Shown here: positions 38,981 to 48,477 of the stretch, piece by piece
Layout: each line of letters starts with the position of its first letter
Numbering within the stretch: the stretch's first letter is position 1
Origin: Pseudonocardia sp. T1-2H
GTDB lineage: Bacteria > Actinomycetota > Actinomycetes > Mycobacteriales > Pseudonocardiaceae
DNA length: 64,000 bases
NCBI RefSeq assembly: GCF_038039215.1
Contig: NZ_JBBPCL010000001.1
Coordinates: forward strand, 992,001-1,056,000
Reading direction: 5' to 3'
The notes under the pieces: generated by a model
What the model was told of the DNA's origin: nothing
The model's input: only the letters and a program-made list of their open reading frames with translations
Databases searched by the model: none
Position numbers and translations under genes: made by a program

Positions 38981-39490
38981 TTGTCAACCCGGGCGTCCCG
39001 CACGTACCGGGCCGCCGAGGCGGGCGGCGGTTCGTCCCGGTGGGCCTTCCTCGCGCTCGGCATCGAGCTGCCGCTGACCCTGCGCCGGGCGATCGTCGCG
39101 GGCGTGTTCGGGGTGATCGGGTTCGTGCTGGCGCTCACGGGCCTGGAGGACGCCGGGGAGAAGTACGAGGCGTTCCTGCTGATCATCGCCTACTGGATCG
39201 GGCCCTGGCTCGGCGTCTACCTCACGGACTGGTACCTGCGCCGCCGCCAGGACGAGGCCGTCCTGGCCGGCCTGCTGTTCGACCGGACCCACAACCCGTG
39301 GGGCGGGTTCGCCGCGATGTCGATCGCGATGGTCGTCTCGATCGCGCTGTTCTGTGCCCAGACCCTGTACACGGGTCCGGTGGCCGCGGCGTTCCCCGGC
39401 ATCGGCGAGCTGACCTTCGAGGTCGGTTTCGTCCTCGCCGCGGGTCTTTACGCCCTGTTCGGCGCGAAGGCGCGCCGTCAGCTCGTGTAG
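38981..39490 (+). pseudogene. NCS1-type (cytosine/purine) permease, C-terminal remnant
   Basis: About 169 residues with four hydrophobic segments match only the last third of NCS1 nucleobase permeases: LGIELPLTLRRAIVAGVFG, then IAYWIGPWLGVYLTDWYLRR. A full protein has ~12 helices and ~450-500 residues. A TAG lies two codons before TTG 38981, and no permease sequence is found in other frames upstream, so the first two thirds are missing. It ends 13 bases inside the convergent ligase gene. Confidence 0.65.
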
Positions 39491-41198
39491 TGGCCCGCGT
39501 GGGCGGCCCTGAGCTTGTACTTGAGGACCTTGCCGCCCACCGTCTCCGGCAGCGCGTCCGCGAAGACGATCGCCTTCGGCGTCTCGAAGCCGGCGAGACG
39601 TTCCTTGCAGAACGCGATGACGTCCGCCTCGACGGGCGACGTGCCCGGCCGGGGCAGGACGACGGCGGTGACGGCCTCGCCCCAGCGGTCGTGCGCGAGC
39701 CCGATCACCGCGGCCCGCAGCACGTCCGGGTGCTCGTGCAGCACCGCCTCGACCCGCATGCTCGACACGTTCTCGCCACCGGACTTCACGATGTCCTTGT
39801 AGCGGTCGACCATGATCCGCAGGCCGTCGCCGTCGACCGTCGCGCTGTCGCCCGAGTGGAACCAGCCGCCGCGGAACGCCTCGGCCGTGGCCTCGGGGTT
39901 GCGGTAGTAGCCGGCGGTCATGATGGGCGAGCGGTAGACGGCCTCGCCGGGTTCGCCGCGTACGGGCTCGCCCAGCTCGTCGACGACGTCGGAGGCGAGC
40001 AGCGGGCTGGGCACCCCCACGTAGTTGACGGCCGGGGCACTGCGTCGGTGCACCTCCGGCCACCTCGTGGGCCAGAACCGGTGGCAGGCGATGGCCTCGG
40101 TCTGGCCGAAGATCCCGAGCGTGACGAGCTCGTGCCCGACCCGCGCGTCGAGGTTCTCGAGCAGGCCGGGGAGAGCGCGCCCCAGCCGTAGACGAGCGTG
40201 GTGAGGCTCGTGAGGTCCAGCTCCGGCCGGCTCTCCAGCTCGGCCGTCAGCGCCGCGACGAACTGGGGCGAACCGGCCCACAGCGCCGTCGCCCGCTCCT
40301 CCGCCAGGGCGTCGGCGACCGGTCCCGGCGCGGGCCTGCGCCCGATGATCACCGTGCCGCCGGCGAGCATCGCGCCGAGCGGGAACAGCACGTCCCCGAT
40401 GTGGTAGATCAGCGGCAGGAACGTGACGAGCCGCAGGTCCGCCTCGTGCGGCAGGCCGCGGCTGAGCGACAGCGCGAAGTTCATCCCCGCCAGGTGGGCG
40501 TAGGTGTGGGAGAGCATCACGCCCTTGGGCATCGCCGTGGTGCCCGAGGTGAACAGCAGCTGGAAGATGTCGTCGCCGTGGATCTCGACGTCGGGCTCGG
40601 TCGTGGGCTGCCCGTCCAGGAGTTCGGTGAAGGTCCGGCTGCCCGCGACGGCACCGCCGCCGACGGTGATCGTGGCGCCGACGGTGAGGCCGGTGGCGGC
40701 GAAGGGCGCCTCGGCGCGGGGCCACAGCTCGGCGTCGACGAGGGCGAACCGGGGTTCGGCGAGCCGGATCAGGTGCTCGAGGACGTCCGGGGCCAGGTTC
40801 GGGTTCAGCGGCACCGCGACCATCCCGGCCTTGGCGATGCCGAACTTCGCCAGGTAGGCCTCGATCGAGTTCTCGCAGACCAGCAGCACCCGGTCCCCGG
40901 GCTCCAGTCCCGCCGCCGCGAGCGCGTGCGCGAGTCGGTTCGCGGTCTCGTCCGCCTCGCGGTAGGTGACGGCGGCGAAGCGCTCGTCCCCGTAGGCCCC
41001 GGGGCGCCCGGCGACCGCGACCTGGTCCGGGTAGCTCCAGGTCAGCCGCTCGAACACGTCGCCGAGGGCGGTGCGTTCCCAGCGGTTCACCGCGCGCCGC
41101 CCGCGCAGGGTCTCGACGTCGATCCGCGAGGCGTCCGGGAGGTCGGATCCGTGCGGTGCGAACGGCAGTCCGGTGGTGTCGCTGCTGGTGACGCTCAT
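39478..41198 (-). pseudogene. AMP-binding acyl-CoA synthetase, frameshifted
   Basis: A ~570-residue adenylate-forming ligase: FTSGTTAMPKGVMLSHTYAH (P-loop), FLPLIYHIGDVLFPLGAML, then after the break GIFGQTEAIACHRFW, GGWFHSGDSATVDGDGLRIM, DRYKDIVKSGGENVSSMRVE and the C-terminal GGKVLKYKLR (catalytic Lys). Near 40167 the frame changes between YGWGALSP and GLLENLDARVG; one missing G in CCCCGGCCTG restores it. Its orientation is opposite to the downstream operon and it follows the TetR gene on the minus strand (69 bases), so it may be part of the same regulon. Confidence 0.8.
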
Positions 41199-41266
41199 GC
41201 CCGTTCAGCTCCCTTGCTGGTGGCCTGCCGGCCAGCATGGCGTGACGCCGGCCACGTCGGCAAGAG

Positions 41267-41896
41267 CTAAGTCACCGCGGGTTCACTCGCGAGCGCCGCC
41301 GGGGCGGTGATCCCGAGGCAGGCGTGCGCCATCTCGTCGAGCAGTTCGGCGAGCCGCTCCGGGGCCAGCCCGCTGCGGAAGAACAGGGTGGACTGGATCG
41401 CCCCGACGGCCGCGTGCACCGCCAGCCGCAGCTCCCCGTCCGCCAGGTCCCGGCGGAGTGGGGCGAGCACGTGCACCCACTCCTCGATGTAGTGCCGCTG
41501 CGCGCGGCGCAGCCGGCGGCGCTCGTCCTCGGGCAGGTTGTGGATCTCCCGGTGGTAGACGGCGAGCACCGTGCGGTCCTGGATCGCGACCCGGATATGG
41601 TCCCTGATCAGGGCGGACAGGGCGGTTCGGTCGTCCGCGCCGCTGGTCAGGATCTCGGCGGCGCCGGCCTGCAGCCGGCTCATCACCCCGTCCAGCAGGG
41701 CGATCAGGATCGCGTCCTTGCTGTCGAAATGACGATAGATCCCGGAGCCGACGATCCCGGCCTCGGCGCCGATGTCCGCCATGCCGACGGTGTGGAACCC
41801 CCGGCGCGCGGCGAGCTCGGCCGCCGCGACGAGGATCCGTTCCCGACGGCCGGGATCGCGCCGGCGTCGGGCCCCGGAAGGAGCGGAGGCGGTCAT
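41267..41896 (-). CDS. TetR-family transcriptional regulator
   Basis: A 209-residue TetR protein. The DNA-binding helix-turn-helix is at residues ~25-70 (RERILVAAAELAARRGFH, VGMADIGAEAGIVGSGIY, RHF), followed by an all-helical ligand domain with LFFRSGLAPERL near the end. It lies divergent from the acyl-CoA dehydrogenase-led operon at 42031, with a perfect inverted repeat between them, so it is the likely repressor of that operon and of itself. ATG 41896 is preferred; an upstream in-frame ATG lies within the operator. Confidence 0.88.
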   Translation of the reverse strand: MTASAPSGARRRRDPGRRERILVAAAELAARRGFHTVGMADIGAEAGIVGSGIYRHFDSKDAILIALLDGVMSRLQAGAAEILTSGADDRTALSALIRDHIRVAIQDRTVLAVYHREIHNLPEDERRRLRRAQRHYIEEWVHVLAPLRRDLADGELRLAVHAAVGAIQSTLFFRSGLAPERLAELLDEMAHACLGITAPAALASEPAVT

Positions 41897-41931
41897 CTGG
41901 TCATCATGGCAGGGGCACGCTAAGGTCGCCA

Positions 41932-41953
41932 TGAGTGAACCGCTAATCACTCA
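41932..41953. promoter_or_regulatory. Inverted-repeat operator, probable TetR site
   Basis: TGAGTGA (41932-41938) and TCACTCA (41947-41953) are perfect complements 8 bases apart, 36 bases upstream of the TetR start and 78 bases upstream of the acyl-CoA dehydrogenase start. Size and placement are typical for a TetR operator controlling both divergent units. Confidence 0.7.
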
Positions 41954-42030
41954 AGGGGTCGCGAAGCAGACGGGCGCGACCGGGATCAGGCATCACCGGG
42001 ATCAGGGCCCCACCGAGATCAGGAGTCACC

Positions 42031-43182
42031 GTGGACTTCGTCGAGAGCGACGAGCACCGCGACCTGCGCGCCGCGGTCGGGAGCATCGCCGCGCCGTACG
42101 GCGGGAGCTACTACGCCGAGCACGCCCGCGCAGGGGAACCGTGCGCCGAGCTCTGGAAGGACCTCGGGGACGCCGGGTTCGTCGGCGTCAACGTGGGCGA
42201 GGAGTACGGCGGCGGCGGCGGCGGCCTGGTCGAGCTCGCGCTGGTCTGCGAGGAGATCGCGGCTCAGGGCGCGCCGATCCTGCTGCTCCTGGTCTCGGCG
42301 GCGATCTCGGCCGAGGTGATCGAGGAGTTCGGCAGCGACTCCCAGCGCAAGGAGTGGCTGCCCGGGCTCGCGAGCGGCCGGACGAAGGTCGTCTTCGCGA
42401 TCACCGAGCCGAACGCCGGCTCCAACACCCACCAGCTCTCCACCACCGCCACCCGCTCGGGCGACGAGTGGGTGATCAACGGCGAGAAGTACTACATCTC
42501 CGGGGTCGACGAGGCGGAGGCGCTGCTGCTCGTCGCGCGCAGCGGCAAGGACGCGAACGGCAACGCCAAGCTGTCCCTCTTCCTCGTCCCGACGGACGCG
42601 CCGGGCCTGCAGAAGACCCGCCTGCCCGTCGACGTGATGCTCCCCGAGAAGCAGTTCACCCTGCACTTCGACGACGTCCGGCTCCCCGCCTCCGCGCTCG
42701 TCGGCGAGGAGGGCGCCGGGTTCCGCCAGGTGTTCCACGGCCTCAACCCGGAGCGGATCACCGGTGCGGCGCTGTGCGTCGGCATCGCCCGCTACGCGCT
42801 CACCCGGGCCTCCCGGTACGCGAACGACCGTCAGGTCTGGGACCGCCCGATCGGCGCCCACCAGGGCATCTCGCACCCGCTGGCGAAGGCCAAGGTCGAG
42901 ACCGAGCTGGCCGCGCTGATGACGCAGAAGGCCGCGTGGCTGCACGACCAGGGGCTCCCGGCCGGCGAGGCGTCCAACATGGCGAAGTACGCGGCCGCCG
43001 AGGCCGCGGTCGCCGCGATCGACGCCGCGATGCAGACCCACGGCGGCAACGGCGTGGCCGCCGAGTTCGGCCTGCTGCCGTACTGGGGGCTGGCCCGGTT
43101 GCTCCGGATCGCGCCGGTGAGCCGCGAGATGATCCTGAACTTCGTCGCCCAGCACAGCCTGGGCCTCCCGCGGTCCTACTGA
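42031..43182 (+). CDS. Acyl-CoA dehydrogenase (first gene of the catabolic operon)
   Basis: A 383-residue FAD-dependent acyl-CoA dehydrogenase with FAITEPNAGSNTHQL and MQTHGGNGVAAEFGLLPYW. GTG 42031 follows AGGAG. It is the first of eight same-strand genes with short gaps or overlaps up to AtuA (53272). By position it would introduce the double bond before carboxylation, the role that AtuD (citronellyl-CoA dehydrogenase) has in Pseudomonas; that role is inferred from context only. The C-terminus matches the dehydrogenase at 5424. Confidence 0.9.
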   Translation: MDFVESDEHRDLRAAVGSIAAPYGGSYYAEHARAGEPCAELWKDLGDAGFVGVNVGEEYGGGGGGLVELALVCEEIAAQGAPILLLLVSAAISAEVIEEFGSDSQRKEWLPGLASGRTKVVFAITEPNAGSNTHQLSTTATRSGDEWVINGEKYYISGVDEAEALLLVARSGKDANGNAKLSLFLVPTDAPGLQKTRLPVDVMLPEKQFTLHFDDVRLPASALVGEEGAGFRQVFHGLNPERITGAALCVGIARYALTRASRYANDRQVWDRPIGAHQGISHPLAKAKVETELAALMTQKAAWLHDQGLPAGEASNMAKYAAAEAAVAAIDAAMQTHGGNGVAAEFGLLPYWGLARLLRIAPVSREMILNFVAQHSLGLPRSY

Positions 43183-43195
43183 GACGGAGACCGTC

Positions 43196-44797
43196 ATGGA
43201 CCTGAACGAGAACCTCATCCAGCGGATCAACATCGGGGACTCGCTGACCCGCACCGCCGCCGTCCGGCCCGCGCAGCTCGCGGTGGTCGACGGGGACCGG
43301 CGCTGGACGTACGGCGAGTTCAACGCCTGGGTCAACCGGCTCGCGCACGGCCTCGCCGGGCGCGGCTACTCCCGCGGGGACGCACTGGCGCTGGCCTCGG
43401 CGAACAGCGCCGAGTTCCTCGCCGTCTACTACGCGTGCGCCAAGCTCGGGGTCGTCTGCGTGCCGATCAACCTCGGCTGGCGGCCGGACGAGGTGGCCTA
43501 CGTTCTCGGGCACTCCGAGGCCCGCGGGATGGTCGTGGAGAGCCAGCTCGTCCCGGCGATGAGCGAGGCCGTCGCGAAGGTCTCGGACGTCGAGGACGTG
43601 ATCGTCGCGCCGGGGACGCACGCGGAGTACCCGGCGGAACCCGCGGACCGGCACTGGTCCACCACCGAGGAGCTGCTGGCCGACGAGGCGTCGGAACCCG
43701 AGTGCATCGTCGACGACACCGACGGGCTCAGCTACCTCTACACGTCCGGCACCACGTCGTTCCCGAAGGGCGTCGTCGGCACGCACAAGGCGATCTACCT
43801 GGGCTCGATGTCCGGGGCGCTGGAGGGTGGCTGGAGCGCGGCGGACCGGTTCACGGCGATGATGCCGATGTTCCACACCGCCCAGCTCAACGCGTTCTGC
43901 ACGCCCGCGGTCATGGTCGGTGCCACGATCCACGTGCTCCGCGGCTTCGACCCGCGGGTCTTCCTGGACACGATCGAGCGGGAGCGGATCACGCAGGTCT
44001 TCGGGCTGCCGATGATGTTCCGCGCGGCCCTGGACCACCCGTCGTTCGCGGGGCGGGACCTCTCGTCGCTCAAGCGCGCCGTCTATGCGATGGCACCGAT
44101 GCCGGACGCGTTGATCCGGGCCTGCCTGGAAGGCTTCGCCTGCGACTTCGCGCTGCTCTTCGGCCAGACCGAGATGAGCCCGGTGACCACGCTGTTCCGC
44201 CCCGAGCATCAGCTCACGCACATCGGCGCGGTCGGCACGCCGATCACCGGCGTCCAGGTCGGGATCATGGGCCCGGACGGGCAGCTGCTCCCGCAGGGCG
44301 AGCAGGGCGAGATCGTCTACCGCGGCCCGTCGACCATGCAGGGGTACCTGCGCAACCCCGACGCCACCGCGGCGGCGTTCGCCCACGGCTGGTTCCACTC
44401 CGGCGACGTCGGCCGGTTCGACGCCGACGGCGTGCTCTGGTTCGCGGACCGCTACAAGGACGTGATCAAGACCGGCGGCGAGAACGTGGCGTCGATCGAG
44501 GTCGAGAAGGCGGTCTACGCGGCCGACCCGTCCGTGGCGGAGGTCGTGGTGGTCGGGCTGCCGCACGAGCGGTGGAGCGAGGCGATCACCGCCGTCGTCG
44601 TGCCGAAGCCGGGCGAGAGCGTCGACCCGGACGCGTTGATCGCGGCGCTCAAGCAGCGGCTCGACGGCTACAAGGTCCCGAAGTCCGTGATCGTCACCGA
44701 CGACCTCCCGCGGACCTCCACCGGGAAGATCCAGAAGAACCTGGTCCGCGAGGCGAACGCGGCGCACTACGGGCAGCTCCTGACATGCCGGTCCTGA
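43196..44797 (+). CDS. AMP-forming acyl-CoA synthetase
   Basis: A 533-residue adenylate-forming ligase: YTSGTTSFPKGVVGTHKA, MMPMFHTAQLNAFCTPAVM, LFGQTEMSPVTTLF, GWFHSGDVGRFDADGVLWFA, KDVIKTGGENVASIEVE and the catalytic lysine in TSTGKIQKNL. It activates the pathway acid to its CoA thioester. GGAG precedes ATG 43196, 13 bases after the dehydrogenase. It overlaps the carboxylase beta gene by 13 bases. A second ligase is encoded in the same operon at 48478. Confidence 0.92.
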   Translation: MDLNENLIQRINIGDSLTRTAAVRPAQLAVVDGDRRWTYGEFNAWVNRLAHGLAGRGYSRGDALALASANSAEFLAVYYACAKLGVVCVPINLGWRPDEVAYVLGHSEARGMVVESQLVPAMSEAVAKVSDVEDVIVAPGTHAEYPAEPADRHWSTTEELLADEASEPECIVDDTDGLSYLYTSGTTSFPKGVVGTHKAIYLGSMSGALEGGWSAADRFTAMMPMFHTAQLNAFCTPAVMVGATIHVLRGFDPRVFLDTIERERITQVFGLPMMFRAALDHPSFAGRDLSSLKRAVYAMAPMPDALIRACLEGFACDFALLFGQTEMSPVTTLFRPEHQLTHIGAVGTPITGVQVGIMGPDGQLLPQGEQGEIVYRGPSTMQGYLRNPDATAAAFAHGWFHSGDVGRFDADGVLWFADRYKDVIKTGGENVASIEVEKAVYAADPSVAEVVVVGLPHERWSEAITAVVVPKPGESVDPDALIAALKQRLDGYKVPKSVIVTDDLPRTSTGKIQKNLVREANAAHYGQLLTCRS

Positions 44798-46383
44798 AGT
44801 CCCTGCTCGATCTCTCCTCGGAGACGTACGCGAGCAACCGGAAGAACCAGCTCGCGGTGCTCGACCAGCTCAACGAGCAGCTCGAGCTGGCCATCGCCGG
44901 CGGCGGCGAGCGCTACATGAAGCGGCACCGGGACCGCGGGAAGCTGCCCGCCCGCGAGCGCGTCGAGCTGCTGCTGGACCCGGACAGCCCGTTCCTGGAG
45001 CTCTCCCCGCTGGCCGCGTGGGGCACCGAGTTCGCCGTGGGTGCCAGCGAGATCACCGGGATCGGCGTCGTGTCCGGGGTGGAGTGCGTGCTCATCGCGC
45101 ACGACCCCACGGTCCGCGGCGGGGCGATGAACCCGTACTCGCTGAAGAAGACGCTGCGCGCGTTGGAGATCGCCCGGATCAACCGGCTCCCGGTGATCAA
45201 CCTCGTGGAGTCCGGCGGCGCGGACCTACCCACCCAGGCGGACCTGTTCGTGCCCGCCGGGCGGATCTTCCACGAGCTCGCCGAGCTCTCCTCGATGGCG
45301 ATCCCGACCGTCGCCCTGGTGTTCGGCAACTCGACGGCCGGCGGCGCGTACGTCCCGGGCATGTGCGACTACGCGGTGTTGGTGGACAAGCAGGCCAAGG
45401 TGTTCCTCGGTGGTCCGCCGCTGGTCAAGATGGCAACCGGCGAGGACGCGGACGACGAGTCCCTCGGCGGGGCCGAGATGCACTCCCGGGTGTCCGGGCT
45501 GAGCGACTACTTCGCCGCGGACGAGCACGACGCCATCCGGCTGGGCCGGGAGATCATGTCCCGGATCAACTGGCACAAGCTCGGGCCCGCGCCGCTGGCG
45601 AACCCGGAGCCGCCGCGCTACGACCCGGACGAGATCCTCGGCATCGTCCCCACGGACACGAAGGTCCCGTTCGACCCGCGGGAGATCCTCGCGCGCACCG
45701 TCGACGGCTCGGACTTCGACGAGTACAAGCCGCTCTACGGGACGTCGCTGGTCACCGGCTGGGCGCAGATCCACGGCTATCCGGTCGGCGTGCTCGCCAA
45801 CCACCGCGGGGTGCTGTTCAGCGAGGAGGCCAAGAAGGCGTCCGAGTTCATCCTGCTGGCGAACCAGACGGACACGCCGCTGATCTTCCTGCAGAACACC
45901 ACCGGCTACATGGTCGGCACGGACTACGAGCAGGGCGGGATCATCAAGGACGGCGCCAAGATGATCAACGCCGTCACGAACAGCCAGGTCCCGCACCTGA
46001 CGATCAACATGGCGTCGTCGTTCGGGGCGGGCAACTACGGCATGTCCGGGCGCGCCTACGACCCGCGGCTCATGTTCGCCTGGCCCGGCGCCAAGCTCGC
46101 GGTGATGGGCGCGGCCCAGCTCGCCGGCGTCATGTCGATCGTCGGGAAGGCCTCCGCGGCGTCGCAGGGCAAGCCCTTCGACGACGATGCGGACGCGCGG
46201 CGGACCGCGCAGATCGAGGCGCAGATCGAGGCGGAGTCGCACTCGTTCTACGTCACCGCCCGGCTCTACGACGACGGGATCATCGACCCGCGGGACACCC
46301 GCACCGTGCTGGGGATGTCGCTCTCGGCTGTCCACTCGACCACCGTCGCCGGCCGCCGCGGCTTCGGCGTCTTCCGGATGTGA
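44785..46383 (+). CDS. Acyl-CoA carboxylase beta (carboxyltransferase) subunit
   Basis: A 532-residue carboxyltransferase of the methylcrotonyl/geranyl-CoA carboxylase-like branch: MKRHRDRGKLPARERVELLL at the start, VESGGADLPTQADLFVPAGR, FGNSTAGGAYVPGMCDY (acyl-CoA side), then FLQNTTGYMVGTDYEQGGI and ASSFGAGNYGMSGRAYDPR (carboxybiotin side). The ESGGADLPTQ and NTTGYMVG motifs favour MCC/GCC over acetyl/propionyl-CoA carboxylases, which have a different oxyanion sequence. The partner alpha subunit follows immediately. Its substrate would be a branched 3-methyl-2-enoyl-CoA. Confidence 0.92.
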   Translation: MPVLKSLLDLSSETYASNRKNQLAVLDQLNEQLELAIAGGGERYMKRHRDRGKLPARERVELLLDPDSPFLELSPLAAWGTEFAVGASEITGIGVVSGVECVLIAHDPTVRGGAMNPYSLKKTLRALEIARINRLPVINLVESGGADLPTQADLFVPAGRIFHELAELSSMAIPTVALVFGNSTAGGAYVPGMCDYAVLVDKQAKVFLGGPPLVKMATGEDADDESLGGAEMHSRVSGLSDYFAADEHDAIRLGREIMSRINWHKLGPAPLANPEPPRYDPDEILGIVPTDTKVPFDPREILARTVDGSDFDEYKPLYGTSLVTGWAQIHGYPVGVLANHRGVLFSEEAKKASEFILLANQTDTPLIFLQNTTGYMVGTDYEQGGIIKDGAKMINAVTNSQVPHLTINMASSFGAGNYGMSGRAYDPRLMFAWPGAKLAVMGAAQLAGVMSIVGKASAASQGKPFDDDADARRTAQIEAQIEAESHSFYVTARLYDDGIIDPRDTRTVLGMSLSAVHSTTVAGRRGFGVFRM

Positions 46384-46388
46384 GGACC

Positions 46389-48362
46389 GTGATCCACAAA
46401 CTGCTGGTCGCGAACCGCGGGGAGATCGCCGCCCGCGTCATGCGCACCGCGCACGCCCTCGGGATCTCGACCGTCGCCGTCTTCTCCGACCCCGACGCCG
46501 ACGCCCCCTTCGTCTCGGTCGCCGACGAGGCGGTGCGGCTCCCCGGTGCCGCCCCGACGGACACCTACCTCCGGGCCGACCTGGTGATCGCCGCCGCGAA
46601 GGCGACGGGTGCGGACGCGGTGCACCCCGGGTACGGGTTCCTGTCCGAGAACGCGCAGTTCGCGCGGGACTGCGCCGAGGCGGGGCTGACGTTCGTCGGG
46701 CCGTCGCCGGAGGCCATCGCGTCCATGGGCTCCAAGCTGGAGGCCAAGGCGCTGATGGAGAAGGCCGGGGTCCCGGTGCTGCCGGGCGCGACCGTGACCG
46801 AGGAGACGGACCTCGGGGCCGTCGCCGCGGAGATCGGGTTCCCGGTGCTGGTCAAGGCCGCGTTCGGCGGCGGCGGGCGCGGCATGCGGGTCGTGCACAC
46901 GCCCGCCGAGCTGGCCGACGCCGTGGACGGCGCCCGGCGCGAGGCCGCCTCCGCGTTCGGCGACGGGACGGTCTTCCTGGAGCGGTTCGTCGTCGACCCG
47001 CGGCACGTCGAGGTGCAGATCCTCGGCGACGCGCACGGCGACGTCGCGGCGCTCTTCGAGCGGGAGTGCTCGATCCAGCGGCGGTACCAGAAGATCGTCG
47101 AGGAGAGCCCGTCCCCGGTCGTCGACGACGCGTTGCGGGCCGAGCTGGGGGAGGCCGCCGTCGCCGCGGGCAAGGCGATCGCCTACTCCGGCGCCGGGAC
47201 CGTCGAGTTCGTGCTGGACCAGGACGGCAAGTTCTTCTTCCTCGAGGTCAACACCCGGCTGCAGGTCGAGCACCCGGTCACCGAGCTGGTCACGGGGCTG
47301 GACCTGGTGGAGCTGCAGCTGCGGATGGCCGAGGGGGAACCGCTGCCGGAGTCCGTGACCGGGGCGGAGATCTCCGGGCACGCGATCGAGGTCCGGCTCT
47401 ACGCGGAAGACGTCCCGGCCGGGTTCCTGCCCGCCACCGGCACCCTGCACCGCTTCCGGATACCGGACCTCCCCGGTGTCCGCGTCGACAGCGGCGTCGT
47501 CGACGGCTCGGTCGTCGGGACCCACTACGACCCGATGCTGGCGAAGGTGATCGCGCACGGCCGCACCCGGCTCGACGCCGCCCGGACCCTGGCCCGCGCG
47601 CTGCGGCAGGCCGAGCTGCACGGCGTCACGACGAACCGGGACCTGCTCGTCGGCATCCTGCGCGAGGAGGAGTTCCTCGCCGGGCGGACGGACACGGGCT
47701 ACCTCACCCGGCACGACCCGGCCGAGCTCGGCGCCGCGGCCGGGGGTGGCGTCCGGCAGGCCGCCGCGGCCGCGCTCGCCGCCCAGGCCGGCAACCGGGC
47801 GTCGGCGCGCGTCCTCGGCGGGCTGCCGTCGGGCTGGCGCAACGTCGGCGGGGCGCCGCAGCGGGTGAGCTACACGCTGGGGGAGCGGACCCTCGAGGTC
47901 GCCTACCGGCTCAACCTCCACGGCCGCGGCCTGGACCTGCGGGTCGACGGCGAGCCGCTCGGCGGGTCCGTCGCGCTGCTGTCCGCGAGCCCCGACGCCG
48001 TCGAGCTGGAGATCGACGGGGTGCGCCGGGCCTACGCGGTGCACCGGATCCCGGGTTGGTCCTTCGTGGACGGTCCGGACGGGTCCGCGGCGCTCGCCGA
48101 GGTCCCGCGCTTCGCCGACCCGAACGCCGTCGCCCACGCCGGATCGCTGCTGGCCCCGATGCCGGGGTCGGTGGTCCGGGTGCTGGCCGAGGCCGGCGCG
48201 GCCGTCACCGCGGGGCAGGCGCTCGTCGTCCTGGAGGCGATGAAGATGGAGCACACGGTGACCGCGCCCGTCGACGGGACGGTGGCCGAGATGAACGTCG
48301 GTCCGGGGGACCAGGTCGACACCGGTCAGGTGCTGGCCGTCGTCGAGGAGCCGGAGGGGTGA
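46389..48362 (+). CDS. Acyl-CoA carboxylase alpha subunit (biotin carboxylase + biotin carrier)
   Basis: A 657-residue alpha subunit. The biotin carboxylase domain (residues 1-450: KLLVANRGEIAARVMRTAH, GGGGRGMRVVH, EVNTRLQVEHPVTE) is followed by the BT-like region and a biotin carrier domain with EAMKMEH (lysine near residue 619). It carboxylates biotin with ATP and bicarbonate and hands the carboxyl group to the beta subunit encoded just upstream. GTG 46389 is preferred; GTG 46380, overlapping the previous stop, is in frame and equally possible. Confidence 0.93.
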   Translation: MIHKLLVANRGEIAARVMRTAHALGISTVAVFSDPDADAPFVSVADEAVRLPGAAPTDTYLRADLVIAAAKATGADAVHPGYGFLSENAQFARDCAEAGLTFVGPSPEAIASMGSKLEAKALMEKAGVPVLPGATVTEETDLGAVAAEIGFPVLVKAAFGGGGRGMRVVHTPAELADAVDGARREAASAFGDGTVFLERFVVDPRHVEVQILGDAHGDVAALFERECSIQRRYQKIVEESPSPVVDDALRAELGEAAVAAGKAIAYSGAGTVEFVLDQDGKFFFLEVNTRLQVEHPVTELVTGLDLVELQLRMAEGEPLPESVTGAEISGHAIEVRLYAEDVPAGFLPATGTLHRFRIPDLPGVRVDSGVVDGSVVGTHYDPMLAKVIAHGRTRLDAARTLARALRQAELHGVTTNRDLLVGILREEEFLAGRTDTGYLTRHDPAELGAAAGGGVRQAAAAALAAQAGNRASARVLGGLPSGWRNVGGAPQRVSYTLGERTLEVAYRLNLHGRGLDLRVDGEPLGGSVALLSASPDAVELEIDGVRRAYAVHRIPGWSFVDGPDGSAALAEVPRFADPNAVAHAGSLLAPMPGSVVRVLAEAGAAVTAGQALVVLEAMKMEHTVTAPVDGTVAEMNVGPGDQVDTGQVLAVVEEPEG

Positions 48363-48477
48363 GCGTGACGTCCGGGAGCGGGTGGTGGCCTTGCGCTCCG
48401 CGCCCGCGGTGGCAGGGTTCGAGGCGTTCCGGCGACGAGGCCGGGCGAGCGGATCACAGTGTGGGCGGTAGCCGGGT

